A stretch of DNA of 64,000 bases from Camarhynchus parvulus (Eukaryota; Chordata; Aves; Passeriformes; Thraupidae). Where the stretch lies: positions 60,015,994 through 60,079,993 of the forward strand of contig NC_044571.1 of the NCBI RefSeq assembly GCF_901933205.1. The letters run 5' to 3'. Under the pieces are notes generated by a model that saw only the letters and a program-made list of their open reading frames with translations, was not told the origin of the DNA and searched no databases. The position numbers and the translations under genes are program-made. How positions within the stretch are numbered: the first letter of the stretch is position 1; each line of letters begins with the position of its first letter. Positions 35,301-45,900 of this stretch are shown piece after piece.

Positions 35301-38300
35301 TCTTTTTGGGATAATGCAATTCTTTTATCTCTAGCTGCAATGGAGGCGCTAGGACTTGAACTGTACAAGAGGAACAAACCTGAGAAGCAGCCATTTGCCC
35401 ATCTCATTATTGATGATAAGAATATTCCATCTGGTAAGTTCAATTTTTAAGTGAATGCTTCCAATACTAATATAAATGTATCAAAAGTGAAGTATAGGAA
35501 GATATTTCAGCAAAACAGCAACAGACTGGGACTTCAGAAATGGCTTTTGATAGTGAGAATAAATTGGATGCATTAAAGGATTTCAGAGGCAGTAGGAGTA
35601 GTGGTAAAAGGAGGATGGCTCCCCTTTGTATCAGCCTTGTGCTGATTTGAAATGGCCTCCATTTCAAATTGTCCTTTTTCTTGACCAACCTCTTGGGGGG
35701 GAAATCCTGCCTCTTTGTGCTGTCTTCAGGTGAGGAAGGAAGATCTACATTGAATGCTCTCCTCTAAAGTTTCCCATTTGCCTTTGGCCTGTAGGGCCCA
35801 TCAGGAGTTTTTCACTCGCACTGGGCACCAGCCATGAGGATGCATGCATACATACAAGCATGTACCAGCACAAACATTGCCCAAGCTACTGAGCAGGGGG
35901 AAAAAATGGTTTTGTGGCTTTTATCTGCCCCTGTGGTAAGAGGATGGCATTCTTTTATCTTGCCAGAGCTCTTATTCTCTGCACACAAGTATTTAGATGG
36001 CTTTGTGAATATCCTTGCTAGTACAATACCAGGGAACAAGACATGAGTCTGCCTTGGAACGCTTTCCAGAGGAAAAGATTTATTCCTAACATTTTAAGAT
36101 AGTGTTAGAACAGTTTTAGTTTTTGCCCTGGGGCACTGTCAGTTGAGATTTTTTGCTGTATTCTCAATGCTGTATTCTCAACAGTTGGTGTGGTAGAAGT
36201 AAACCAGAGTTTTTTCTGAAGCTGTTAGGTAGGGGATCTTAAGAAGGGGTGCACTGATCACCACTGTCTTCTTTCTCTGAAGATTTATATGTTCTGCAGG
36301 GCTGAACTCATTGTTGATTGAGCTATGCACATTGATTTTGTTTTATATAACAAAACTGAAGGGGAATGGCGTGTTGAGGCTTGAAATCTGAGATTTTAGC
36401 AGCCTGCATAGTAATACCTTGCTCTTGCTCTATTTAAAGACAAAGCACTTCTGTACAGCTTCTTGCCTGGAGGGATAGGATTCTTTCAAGTGCATTGGCA
36501 TTGCCACAATCCAGAGCTTTATAGCAGAGAGCTTAAACAGCTTGTCAGATGGCAGTCAGAACTTCCACAGGCTTTCTTGTTAGCTCAAATGCCTCCTGAC
36601 AATCTTCTATTTTAGTCAGGTTTTGGCTTTGACCTACTTTTCAGTAGGTCAATAGTAGAGCATTCAGTATCAGTAAACTTGCCTTAGCATTTTATCTTTG
36701 GAAGGTTTCAATTAATTTGCTAGTCATAGGAACAGATCACTTATCTGCAAAAGTGGAGTGTGTGTTCAGTGTTACAGTCTGTGAAATCCACCTTTTTCTG
36801 TGTAGAATTTATTTGCTGCTTATGTGGATGCTGCTGTAGACTGCAATTTTACAACTGTAATTTACAGCAGCTGATAATTTTTACAGTTGTGCTTTGCTGC
36901 ATTAACCTTCAAGGGTGTGGCACAGCATGTCTGTGGGTGATGGCCAGGGAGACATTGTTCGTTTTTTCTGCAGATCAATTCCTTGCCAGTGTGATGAGCT
37001 GGTGCATGAACTCCCCTCTGATCTGGCTTTTGCCTGTTTCAGAAGAGCATTGCCAGGAGTTAATCCATGAGCACAGCTTCTGCAGCCCTTGTGGGCATTG
37101 CAGCAGTGAGGGGCTGCATCCTTAGGGATAGCAGGAACTCTGAACTTGCTGGTTGTGAGGCGCTTCAATATCATGCTCACTGGCATGAGGCAGTACCCGC
37201 TTGGCTGGGTAGCACAGAGATTAGTGACAGGCATAAAGACAGGCTTTCTCTTTTGGGAAAGAAAAATTTGCCTGAAGGGTCACTGGGAGTTTTTCCTCTC
37301 CCATCTTGTTTTCTCTGACTGCAAATGGCAGTTTCTGTGTTCTTGCTTTGATTCTTTACCCTGCGTGTCTGAAATCCATCTGAATTGTTTTCTGCCATCC
37401 CTGAGTGGACAGATCTGTTCTTAGTATTTTAAGGTTCTCTACTGTCATTGAACTCATCCAGAATAAAGAGTGCCAGGGGAAAAAAAGTCTTCATCACTGT
37501 CAAGCAGGATTTTAAGCAGTTTTCTACGGAACACCCTTCATGAAGGGGCACTGAGCAGTGTCTGTGAGAGAACATTTTGCTTTGACTTGGTTCACAATAA
37601 TGTCAGGCCTCAAGTGGACTTTTGCAGCTTGGGGGATAGTGCAAGGGAGGAGGGGAAATTACCCTTCTCAGATCATGATGTCCCCACCCACCCTTTGGCA
37701 TAGAAGCCGTAGTGGTTTGGCTTGCTGTCTGTATTTTTTGAGTTTGCTGCCTTAGGTTAGAGCTGGATGCTTGCTGGTTGGTTTTTACCAGAGTTCACTA
37801 TAAATGCTACCTAGGTTTTAAATGAAAACAGTGAATTTTGGTTTATAAATTGATTACAGAAATTAGTCACTGTTTAAAGGGGAAAATGGCAAACAGAAAT
37901 AAATATAAATGTTAAATATATCATTTGGGGTGTGAATTGATACCTTTAGCTGTCTAAGAAAATGCTGTAGTATTCTGAGCTATTTACAGCTGCAGGTTTG
38001 ACTTAGCTGCCCTTTACCTCCAAAAGACTTTTCAGAGCAAGCAGTACTTTGGTCCTTTTTTCAGGCTTAATTATACCTGAAAGCTACTGGGGTGCAAACA
38101 AATTATCAAAACAGGGCTCCTTTCTCCTCTGTTCCCCTCACATCATCCTCCTTCTTGCTAATTAATTTTATTTAACTCATTTGTATTAGTCTTAGTTCAA
38201 GCTCACAAAACAGCAAAACATTGTTTTTATTTATTTTCAGTTTTGAGAAGAAGCGTGTGTTATCTGGAATTCTTATGTTAAGCTTTTTGCCCTGTCTGGA

Positions 38301-41033
38301 GGGCTATTTTGTTCATTATCTCCCAGCCACTTCCTTCTCTGTCAACCAGACTTAGCTTGTGCTGTTTTTTTCATGGTTCCAAAGTCAATTATTTTCCAGA
38401 AGATACTGTATTGCAGCACTTCTGACTCTCCCATGGCTTGGGTTATGTGTCAGAGTTTCTGATACATGACATCGATGGACAGCAGATCCAGCACTTACAT
38501 GCTCCAGTTTCCTGCACTTCCTGGGTTCAGGGTACTGCTTGTTTTGCCATCTCCAAATCTAGGTGTGTTACCACAAGAAGTGCTGAGAGCCTGCTTGCTC
38601 CTTCCATTACAGGTTGCATGGCATAACCCCTACCAGAGCATCTTTGTGCTGTGCTGCTGGCTGTGGCACACCTCTTCTGGAGCTCTGAATTGTGGCGAAA
38701 TGCGTGTCTGCTTCAGCACACATGGTCAGCATTATAATATAGCTTGGAAGAGACTTCCAGAAGTTATCTGTACGAATCCTTTGCTCAAAACAGAGAGGGT
38801 CATCGCCCATCATCTCTTGGCCGGTTCCCCTGAGCATCCAAGTAGTGTAAACAAAATTCACCCAGAGCCTCTCTCTCAGTTACAAGCAACTGTGGCACCT
38901 ATTTGCTCCTTTTTCCCTTCTTCAGCAGAACATCTTCCCACTGAGGATTTCTTCAAAATTGCAGCTTGACTGGCAACTAAAAAGTTGACTTGTCAGGTAA
39001 ATAAAACCTGCCTAGCAACTACCCAGTGTGCCACCAGGCAATCATGGCATGCCTTCCTGTTCTGTCGTAGGTGTGCATTCCTGTCCTGTGTCTAATGTGC
39101 CTGTTCTCTGATCCAGGCAGTGATTTTTTTGCCTGTCCTCCTCATCTTGAAGGTAGCCCACCCTCCATGGGCAGTATTTCTTCCAGACTTAATGCTGTGT
39201 AGATGAAGTTCTGTAATTTCCTCAGCAGTTCCTGGTGCTTCAGAGGTGCCCTCTGGTACCCCTAACTCAGTATATTTTGCAGGTGAATAATTGCAGGCTA
39301 AGAGACTTGAGATCTTGCTGTCTTTTCCAGTTAATTGATGGATTTCAGATGGTTTTTTTTTGAGGCACTGCAGAGAAGTTGGCTTCTCTGTCAGTTTTTG
39401 CTTTCATGATTTCTACCTGGCTGCACTAGACCCATAGGGGAGCAGCTACTTGTGATCTGCCTTTGACAGTGCTTTTGCTTACATCTTTGTGGAAGAATGA
39501 CAGAAGGTTTTTGTTCTGGGCTGCTGCTGAAGTATTCCTCTCACATGGAAAAGCTGCCTGCCCTTGACAGTTAGGGGAGATTCATCTTTCTCAAATCCCC
39601 CTGTTCCTACTTCCCCTCCCTTTCTGCACAGACCCGGTGGGGTCCTGGGGCATTCCTCTGCAGATGCTTGGAGGAGAGGGCACTGTGCCCTGCTGTGTGC
39701 CATGGAAAGTTTGCTAAGGATGGACTGTTTTGGTTCTGTGTTGGGAGAATAAGGTGCTGAATATTTCAAGAAGGCATTTAGGTGCACTGGGAGGCTGAGG
39801 TGTGAAGTTCTCTGGTACTTACATGAACCCACTGCTGTGGGAGGGAGCAAGTGGGGTCAGTCATGTGTGCTGAAGATTACTAGTGGTTAGGGGGGACAAG
39901 TTGGCCACCTCCCATCTGTTGTGTCATGCCCTGGCTGTTACCCTGAATAACAGAATGTTAGTGGCTTGTGCCTATCAGAAAGTTTGTCATAAATACTTGA
40001 AGTGCTGTGTGAAGCCTAGGCAACTTAGTGTATAGTACTAAAGATGCACAACTGTACTGACCTTTCCCCCATTTTTTTGTGTTATCAAATGAAAAATATG
40101 TTTACCTTTATACCACTACGGTCATAAGAACATAAAATATGGAAGGTTTCACAAGCTTTCTCTTTTGGGAGTTGTCAGTTCAGTTTTTTCTGAATTTTTA
40201 GTTAGTCTTTGTCAATACCTACATGTTAAAGACCAGTAACAAATTTTTCACATTCCCCTCAACTATTTGTAACTTGAATAAAGTTTTAGGTGAAATGCAG
40301 TGCCTGTGCAGAGCTTGTTGCATGGTTGCTTAGCATAATCAAACTATACGCCAAGCAGCTGTTTTGTACCATAGTCCAGCAAGTGTTCTGCTGGGAGGGC
40401 ACAGTTATAAGTATCAAGCAAAGTCTGGAAGTCTATGGTGAAAATAGGAGGTTTATTTGTTTTTTTAGGAATTTTTATCGTAATTGTTTCATATTCACTT
40501 TAGCCTATAGACCTCTAGTTGTTACTGATTCTAAAATAATAGAGGTTGTTTTCTAAATGTTGGGGTTTGTCAAATGTTTATAAATAATCCTTTTTTATTT
40601 TTTATCTCCAGGAACTCGCAAAGTGAACCTCACATCCTGGCATCATGACAAAGGCCAGGCAAACTTATCAAATATGACATTCAATGACGGAAAACTAATT
40701 GTTAATCAAGATGGATTTTACTATCTTTATGCCAATATTTGTTTTAGACATCATGAAACTTCAGGAAACTTGACTAAAAGAGGGCTTCAGTTGATGGTTT
40801 ATGTGATAAAGACAAACCTTAAAATAAGGCGCTTTGATGTGTTGATGAAGGGAGGAAGCACCAAATACTGGTCAGGGAATTCAGAATTTCATTTTTATTC
40901 TGTTAATGTAGGGGGATTTTTTAAATTAAAATCCGGAGAAATGATAAGTATCCAGGTATCAAACCCATTGCTACTGGATTCTTCGCAAGAGGCAACTTAC
41001 TTTGGAGCATTTAAAGTTAGGGATTTAGATTGA
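20119..41033 (+). CDS. TNFSF11: TNFSF11 (RANKL) full gene, five coding exons
   Basis: Join of 20119-20337, 28547-28714, 35207-35252, 35335-35433 and 40612-41033: 954 nt, 317 residues plus stop. RANKL is a type II TNF-family ligand. It acts as a homotrimer at the cell surface or after shedding, binds RANK (TNFRSF11A) on osteoclast precursors and is blocked by osteoprotegerin; it also acts in lymph node and mammary biology in mammals. Residues 1-47 are cytoplasmic, with the conserved start [17 protein letters not shown] and a proline-rich stretch (seven prolines at 30-36). Residues 48-70 form the membrane anchor, about 71-160 the stalk, and about 162-317 the TNF homology domain. The latter includes [35 protein letters not shown] and the C-terminal [12 protein letters not shown]. 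Length, junctions and numbering match my recollection of human RANKL. M199 and V277, positions affected in human RANKL-deficient osteopetrosis, are conserved. No frameshift or premature stop is seen. Confidence 0.98.
20760..20992 (+). mobile_element. CR1 LINE 3' end in intron 1
   Basis: A well-preserved CR1 3' end: 'ggttcttcacccagagggtg' near 20785, 'gggcactggaacaggctctt', 'ggagttggactcgatgattc' near 20931, 'gggtcccttccaactctgca', and the tail GTGATTCTGTGA at 20981-20992. It lies 423 bp after exon 1 in the same orientation as the gene and is less diverged than the other copies in the window. Confidence 0.93.
25400..25840 (+). mobile_element. Diverged CR1 LINE fragment in intron 1
   Basis: CR1-like order of motifs: 'ggaaggtgtccagcagaaaa' near 25428, 'gctacctgaagacagtcagg' near 25546, 'gtccagagaagctg' near 25676, 'caagcagggggctggactag' near 25775, then 'aggtaccttccaatacaagt' near 25805. 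It is substantially decayed and lacks the clean ATTCTATGA tail, so it is an older subfamily or older insertion, + orientation. Confidence 0.75.
27458..28000 (+). mobile_element. Solo LTR of an avian endogenous retrovirus (ERVL-like)
   Basis: A segment of about 540 bp, beginning TGTCATGG and ending near CCACA, that resembles an LTR family widespread in birds, by recollection of its block order. Recognisable parts are a 'gggttgagataaagaaaatt' block (27558-27577), a TATA-like TTTATATA at 27733-27740, a G-rich run at 27847-27868 and a terminal block near 27980. No internal retroviral coding sequence is attached, so it is a solo LTR. The orientation is sense with TNFSF11. Clear target-site duplications are not visible, consistent with age. 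Both ends are approximate to about 20 bases, and the family assignment is less certain than the LTR call. Confidence 0.75.
28547..28714 (+). CDS. TNFSF11: TNFSF11 exon 2 (residues 74-129)
   Basis: The exon is 168 nt, phase 0 to phase 0, flanked by TTTCAG and GTAAGT. It encodes the proximal stalk from [13 protein letters not shown] to [10 protein letters not shown], aligning without gaps to the human stalk. Its first codon is ATG (Met74). The short human isoform of 244 residues begins at the same methionine, so the same internal start is available here and would also yield 244 residues. Confidence 0.96.
32826..32901 (-). pseudogene. tRNA-Ile-like pseudogene (or tRNA-derived SINE head)
   Basis: On the minus strand the sequence reads TTAGCTCAACTGGTTAGA (A-box region), then TGGCACTAACAACACCAAGG (anticodon arm) and GGGTTTGAGCC (B-box region). 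This follows the order and wording of vertebrate tRNA-Ile, in which the A box is TAGCTCAGTTGG and the B box GGTTCGATCC. The anticodon triplet reads AAC instead of AAT. The anticodon stem has two mismatches, the T arm has an extra G, and the 5' acceptor strand TCATTAT is not well matched at the 3' side. It is therefore a decayed copy and not a working tRNA. No CR1-like tail follows, which argues against a typical bird tRNA/CR1 SINE. It lies antisense in intron 2 of TNFSF11. Confidence 0.65.
35119..35166. repeat. Duplicated 19-mer around an AT-rich hairpin, upstream of exon 3
   Basis: AACTAAACATTGTAATAAA occurs at 35119-35137 and 35148-35166. Between and overlapping them, GTAATAAA-TG-TTTATTAC (35130-35147) forms a perfect inverted repeat. 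The second copy ends 40 bases before the exon 3 acceptor, in the window where a branch point would be, and each copy holds an ACTAAAC string similar to a branch-point sequence. The structure is seen directly; an effect on splicing is inference. Confidence 0.7.
35207..35252 (+). CDS. TNFSF11: TNFSF11 exon 3 (residues 130-145, first base of codon 145)
   Basis: A 46-nt mini-exon, phase 0 to phase 1, with acceptor TTTTAG and donor GTAGGT. It encodes [15 protein letters not shown] plus the first base of Ala145, part of the membrane-distal stalk that is proteolytically shed in mammals. The matching human exon has the same length. The residues are poorly conserved apart from the start and the EKA end, as expected of a stalk. 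Confidence 0.92.
35253..35334 (+). other. TNFSF11: TNFSF11 intron 3 (82 bp)
   Basis: Very short GT-AG intron (GTAGGT to TCTCTAG). Reading through it in frame meets a TAA after about 23 codons, so retention would truncate the protein before the TNF domain. Confidence 0.9.
35335..35433 (+). CDS. TNFSF11: TNFSF11 exon 4 (residues 145-178 part)
   Basis: The exon is 99 nt, phase 1 to phase 1, with donor GTAAGT. It encodes the end of the stalk and the first strand of the TNF domain, including QPFAHL and NIPSG. Because 99 is divisible by three, skipping it would delete residues 145-177 in frame, the same deletion reported in human RANKL-deficient osteopetrosis. The human glycosylation site at Asn171 (NAT) is replaced here by Asp-Asp-Lys. 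Confidence 0.95.
35434..40611 (+). other. TNFSF11: TNFSF11 intron 4 (5,178 bp)
   Basis: GT-AG intron with a strong pyrimidine tract before the acceptor (TTTTTTATTTTTTATCTCCAG). A minus-strand CR1 fragment lies at about 38,735-38,850. Otherwise only unique-looking DNA and short chance open frames are visible. Confidence 0.9.
38735..38850 (-). mobile_element. CR1 LINE fragment, antisense, in intron 4
   Basis: The reverse orientation of the CR1 3' end is visible: 'agcttggaagagacttccag' then 'aagttatctgtacgaatcct' and 'ttgctcaaaacagag', the complement of the usual 'actagatgacct..ccttccaa' block. It is heavily decayed and the ends are approximate. Confidence 0.6.
40612..41033 (+). CDS. TNFSF11: TNFSF11 exon 5 coding part (residues 178-317, stop)
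   Basis: The exon has 422 coding nt and ends in TGA at 41031-41033. It encodes nearly the whole TNF homology domain. The AA'' loop region reads [20 protein letters not shown], followed by the conserved SNMTF (Asn198 sequon), then [19 protein letters not shown], the CD loop region ([17 protein letters not shown]) and the DE/EF segment [20 protein letters not shown]. Length equals the human segment with no gaps. The CD loop, a RANK contact region in mammals, is the most divergent part (RRFDV where human has PSSHT). New NLT sequons appear at Asn183 and Asn230. Confidence 0.98.
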
Positions 41034-42632
41034 ATCTTTCTTTAGTGTGCTGAAAATGTTTTTGAGTTTTTAGTTGTCCAAAAACAACTTGAAGGACTGA
41101 AAATCTTCTGCAGCCCAATTACAACTGTATAAGCCATATATCTCAAAAGAGATGTTTTTGTCCCATGCAAATTCCAGCGGGAGTCCTGCAAATACATAGA
41201 AGGGCAAAATTACACAGTTCTCCTCATGAAGCCTTAAAGCAGTTTTACTTCATTTGTCTCCACTGGCCTCACTAGTCATTGTGCCTTTTGCATTGCTGTA
41301 GTTGAAATCAAAACAAAATTAATATTATTGAGCTTCTGTTGCCAAGTTCTGCCCTGGTTACCTTTACTAGTTTTGGTGCAAATGTAGAGCAGGACAGAAC
41401 TTGGCTCACACCTTGCTTTTAGGGCTCCATTTTGCTTGGGTTGAGTGTTCTGACCCTGAGACAGCAAAGATGATGAAAGTGTGACTAAAACCATTGCATT
41501 TGATGTGGCTTTTCAGATGCTGAGTTAGGGCTGATTATGCTTTGCTGGATTAGGGTTGGAGAGCTCAGACCATGGCAGAAATGGCTTGGAGAACACTTAA
41601 ACAGTCCAACTTAACTGTTACCTGATTAATAGAGCCATTCCAGGAAGAAGGGAGATCATCTGGTCTTGCAGTTCTAAAAATTTAATTACAGGTCATGTTG
41701 TTATTGTTGCACAGTTAATTGCAAATATAGATTGCCAAAATATGATGTGCCTTTAAAGTGTTACTTTGTGCCAGAACCTGCAAATACATTTTTTAAACAA
41801 AAAGTATGTATTTTTATATTCTGTAATATCTAAAGTTATATTTCAGGTGTAATGTTTTGTGTAAAAAAAATGTAAATTATATTGTCCTATAGTATTTGAT
41901 ACAAAATATTTAAAATCTCTTGCTGTTTGTATATTTAATGTTTTAAACTGTTTTTATGTACAGATATGTTAAACTCATGCACTTTTTAATCCCAATGGGA
42001 AAAAATGCAGCTATAAGAGATTGTTTGCAATTAGCAAATGTAATATATATCTTTGTTCTTCTTAACTTAACACATTTCTTTTAAACTTGTCAGTATTACG
42101 GGAGACGAAATCACAACAATGCCATGAGTAATTATACCAGAATGCTGGTCACTGGGTGCCTTTCAAACCTGGACGGTAATTAAGCTGACATTATTTAAAA
42201 ATGAAATTTTAAAAAAATTTAATACATAGTAAGCCCCAGAAACATTTTAGGGGTATTTATAGTTATTGAGCAGGCATGTTTTCCTTCAACAAAATCTGCC
42301 AGTGTTAAATTCTGCAACTGAGCAGTAACTTTTTAATTTTAGTTTCCTGAAAAAGTGAAGCTTATGTCATTGCATTGCCTGTTCTTGTCTCCTACTGTAG
42401 CTTTTAAAACTCTGCACCCTTCTGCCAGCTTTGGCAGATGAATGGCAGAGTTAAGAGATACTCTTGCAGGTTTTATGAGGACAGACAGCTGAGAACACCT
42501 CAGCCATTTATACATTAGTCAGTGGCTGGCCACTGTTGATTTTAGCCAAGAGATTGCCTGGGGAGACTCCTGCAGCCTGAGTTGTTGCTTGTACAGTGCT
42601 TGGACCAAGAGAGGTGGGTGGATGGAATCTGA

Positions 42633-42738
42633 GGGGGGGTACAGGGGCCAGGGGGGAGGGCTGCAAATACTGAGGTGGTTTTGTAGAGCACATCTGGACA
42701 GGGGACAGCAACTTGTTGGGTGGGGGGATGAGGGAGGG
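42633..42738 (+). other. Two G-quadruplex-forming motifs
   Basis: Four G-runs at 42633-42660 (7, 4, 6 and 3 G, loops TACA, CCA, A) and four at 42718-42738 (3, 6, 3 and 3 G, loops T, ATGA, A). Both lie on the + (mRNA) strand, 170-280 bases before the AATAAA. Confidence 0.8.
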
Positions 42739-42908
42739 TTTTGAAGTGTTTGTGTGCTCTAAGGATGATGTGGGGAAAGCCCAGTATTTATTGCAGTAGG
42801 AATCAAATCTGTAGTAGGAATTGGGGCTTCATACATATCCTCAGGCTTTTTAATTTTTTTTTTGTTAAAGGAACTGAGTTGAATTCAAGCAATTATTTTA
42901 TACTGTAT

Positions 42909-42914
42909 AATAAA
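42909..42914 (+). terminator. Candidate TNFSF11 polyadenylation signal AATAAA
   Basis: Canonical hexamer followed by a T-rich stretch (TTTCTTTTTAATG and TTGTTTTCTT), the usual composition downstream of a cleavage site. It is the first AATAAA after the stop codon. Confidence 0.55.
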
Positions 42915-45900
42915 CATTTCTTTTTAATGTTAATATTGTTTTCTTACAAAATATATTTCTAAGAAAAAACCCAACTTTGTGATTTCTTTATTTTCATATG
43001 TACCCATATTTCTTGTGCAGCTTTGATAATTCTATTCAGATTCCAGAATGTGTGGGCTGGGTATGGTATAACTCTCTCAAGAAAACTGAGGCATAAATCA
43101 ACTATTTTGAGACAATTACAATTAATTTTTTTGAGTTTTGATTTGGCTTCAGATCTACGTACACCACTTTCAAGTCAGGTTATATTTTTAGGGCTTGGAA
43201 ATTCAGCTGAAAATGAAGGCTTCCCATGATGTTTCACATCTAACAGTTGTCAGTTCAAACCCACAAATGACTGAGGAATCTGGGGCTCTTTTTTTTTTCT
43301 ATTTTCAGGAGCTACAGGTCACAATCATTTTTTCCTACTATAAAGATGTCCAGTGGCAAGCTGGGAGAAAAATGTCTGTTCTATGTCCTGGGGGTTTAAG
43401 TCACCCTCTGGGGAGGTAGAGATGGGGGTTCAAGCGGTTTGAAAGTAAAACTAGACTTAGTAGCTGATTTTAGCAAATGCCCACAGATGGTGTGATAAGA
43501 AGGAGGGGAGCCACCAGCACTAAATGTCACCTGAATGACAGCGGCTGTGGGCTATGAGTGTGCTCTGGAGAAGGTCACAGGACCTGTAGCATGTGTTGAA
43601 CCCCTGAGATCTTTTTGGTTGTCTGTGCATCCTAAGCCACCAGAGCTGAGCCAATGGCTCCTGAGGCTCAGCTTAGCATACATGTTCTCAAGAGGAGGGC
43701 TGTAAGCATCTAAATTTCACGATATGAGGCTTTAAATTTCCCTTGTGCAACAACTTTGAAGCCTAAATTCTTTGAGGGTTGTGGTGGTTTTTGGTTTTTT
43801 TCTTCCTTAGCATCTTCTGGCTGCAAGTTTTCCAGTTCTGTGATAAACTAGGTGGGGGGGTTGTGATAATGTCCTCATGGGGCTTTATAGGCCTCTGTGA
43901 GAGTAACAATTAGAAGCCAAGCCCTTACTCTGCTCTCTACAAAATAAAAATCAAGTCAGAGATCTCATTATTCTGCCTGTCATGCCTTGGTCCCTTCTTA
44001 GGTTTTGTGCATTTGAAAGAAAGCAGGAAGCTCCAGGTAGAGCTCTAGGTACAGTTTGACTTAGCTTTTTATATCAGAGTAGCCACAGATTGAAAATCTT
44101 CAGTGGTGTCATTTGAGGCAACCTGGGCACGTATTCCAAGATGATGAAACCTGCCTGCACTAGCACTGACCTTCCTAAAACCAAGTCTTCTCCCCGAGGT
44201 GTCTGTTCCTTGGTGTCTGCTTCATCAGAACACAATTAATGAAAAGAGCAGACTAATCAATTAATGTAGGGAGTTACCTTGAGAAGAAAGGGGATGTGCT
44301 CTAGGCCAGTAAAAGTACCTGTGACTCTTATTTTATAATCTTCAAAAGATAATTTTGGTCTGTGGATAGAGGGTTATTATTTGCTGAAAATTGAAGTTAA
44401 AAAAATCTTACTTGGAAATAGTTTATTTGCAATTCAGGGTATTTGTGTGCATGTAAACATCTGTATATTCTTACCATGTTCTTGCTAAGTTAATTTTTAT
44501 ACATGGGGTTATGATTGCATATTTTGGCACCTGGGTACTCCTCCCCCCTCCTTCCCAAGCTTGCTCCAGCCAGTGGCTGTTTCTTTTTCTGTCTATCCCA
44601 CTTCCTTTTCTCTGGCTCCTTCCAGCTGCCAGTGTGTTCTGCTCACCCCACTCTTACTGACTTACAGCTCCTTTTCCTTGTGGCAGCAACTGCCTTCGTT
44701 CAGATCTAGGTATACTCCCCCTTTTTTGGCCCACTTTCAGGTAGCTTTGCTGTGCCTTTTCATGGAAAATAACAAGAACTTTGTTTTTCAAAAAGATTTT
44801 TGAACCATTGGTGCATGGACTGAGCTGGATAGGAATGAAGAAAAGTAGTTTGGGAATAAGGAACCAGCAGGTTGGACACACAAAGCAGTCTGTGCTGCCC
44901 TTTGGTTTGATGTACCAGTTTTGGAGGGCTCCAGACAATAACCATATATTTGTATTCTGCTGTTAAAAAATTAGTCTGCAGCAGAACTTAATATAGATGG
45001 CATTTTGCTGTGGTGATTGGAGAAAAATCACACCTAAACCAGAAAATGCTCTTATACACAGGCAATTTCTTTCTCCCTCTCAGTATTGGTGTCTTGTCCA
45101 GTATTTCCTGGTTGCTGTATTTGGGATCACAACCTGCACACTTTGCCAACTGTTTATTATTTTTTAGCTCAATGGAGTCTGACCCTGTAGATCCCATACC
45201 ATTGCCTAATATCTCCATGTGTGACTAGCTCCAAAGCAAAGCTCAGTCTTGGAAAGCTGAGAAACCTGTGTCAGCTTGAGGTTGGTTGAATCAGATTTCA
45301 AAAACTTCTTGGCAACTCCAAATGTTTTTTCCTGCTTTTTTTTTTTTTGGCCTTAACTATGGATGTGCTGGGGTTTCTAGCTGTGTTTCCAAGGAAATAT
45401 TTGTGCTGGGGTGGAGGTGAGGGCTTGGCTATCTTTGATTTAGTGCTGTCTGTTCACAGTCCATTTTGTGAAGTTTAGGGAGGGCATTTTTTCCTTCCAT
45501 TTGTTCAGGGCTTGAGTCATGTGTGCTGTTTTACTGCCTGCTCTCTTGTGCCACGCTGCTTTTCCCCAGGCTGCACATCACCAAATGCCAATCAATTTAT
45601 GTTTGGCTGTGACAGAAGACAAGCAGAAACTCCAGTTGCTTTCAGGTCCCTACCTGCTGCAAGTCACAAACTGACAGGTTCATTTTCCCAGCCTTCTGAA
45701 TGGGATCATGATGTGGCTGCTTCCTGATCCTGTAGGTTCCAAGCTCCCTACCTGACTGTATTATCAGGAGTGAGTGAGGATGCCTGGTGGGTGGCTTTAG
45801 GGACCCAGCTCCTTAAGGGGAAGATTCACAAATAGGATCTCCTCCCCCTGTCCCCTCCACCACAGGTGATAGATTTTGGAGGCACTGAAACATGATCCCA

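Larger units (their letters stand above)
41034..42935 (+). other. TNFSF11: Predicted TNFSF11 3' UTR
   Basis: AT-rich non-coding sequence after the stop. It has two ATTTA pentamers (41908-41912 and 41933-41937), a weak AU-rich instability-type signature, and two G-quadruplex motifs near 42.65 and 42.73 kb. The only canonical AATAAA before 43 kb is at 42909. Usage of an earlier variant signal such as AATATA at about 42042 would give a UTR of about 1.0 kb, closer to the human length as I recall it, so two alternative ends are possible. Confidence 0.6.

Noticed and set aside
40290..40556. An 88-codon frame just before exon 5
   Set aside because: It has no similarity to TNFSF11, lies inside intron 4, ends before the exon 5 acceptor and shows no splice signals of its own.
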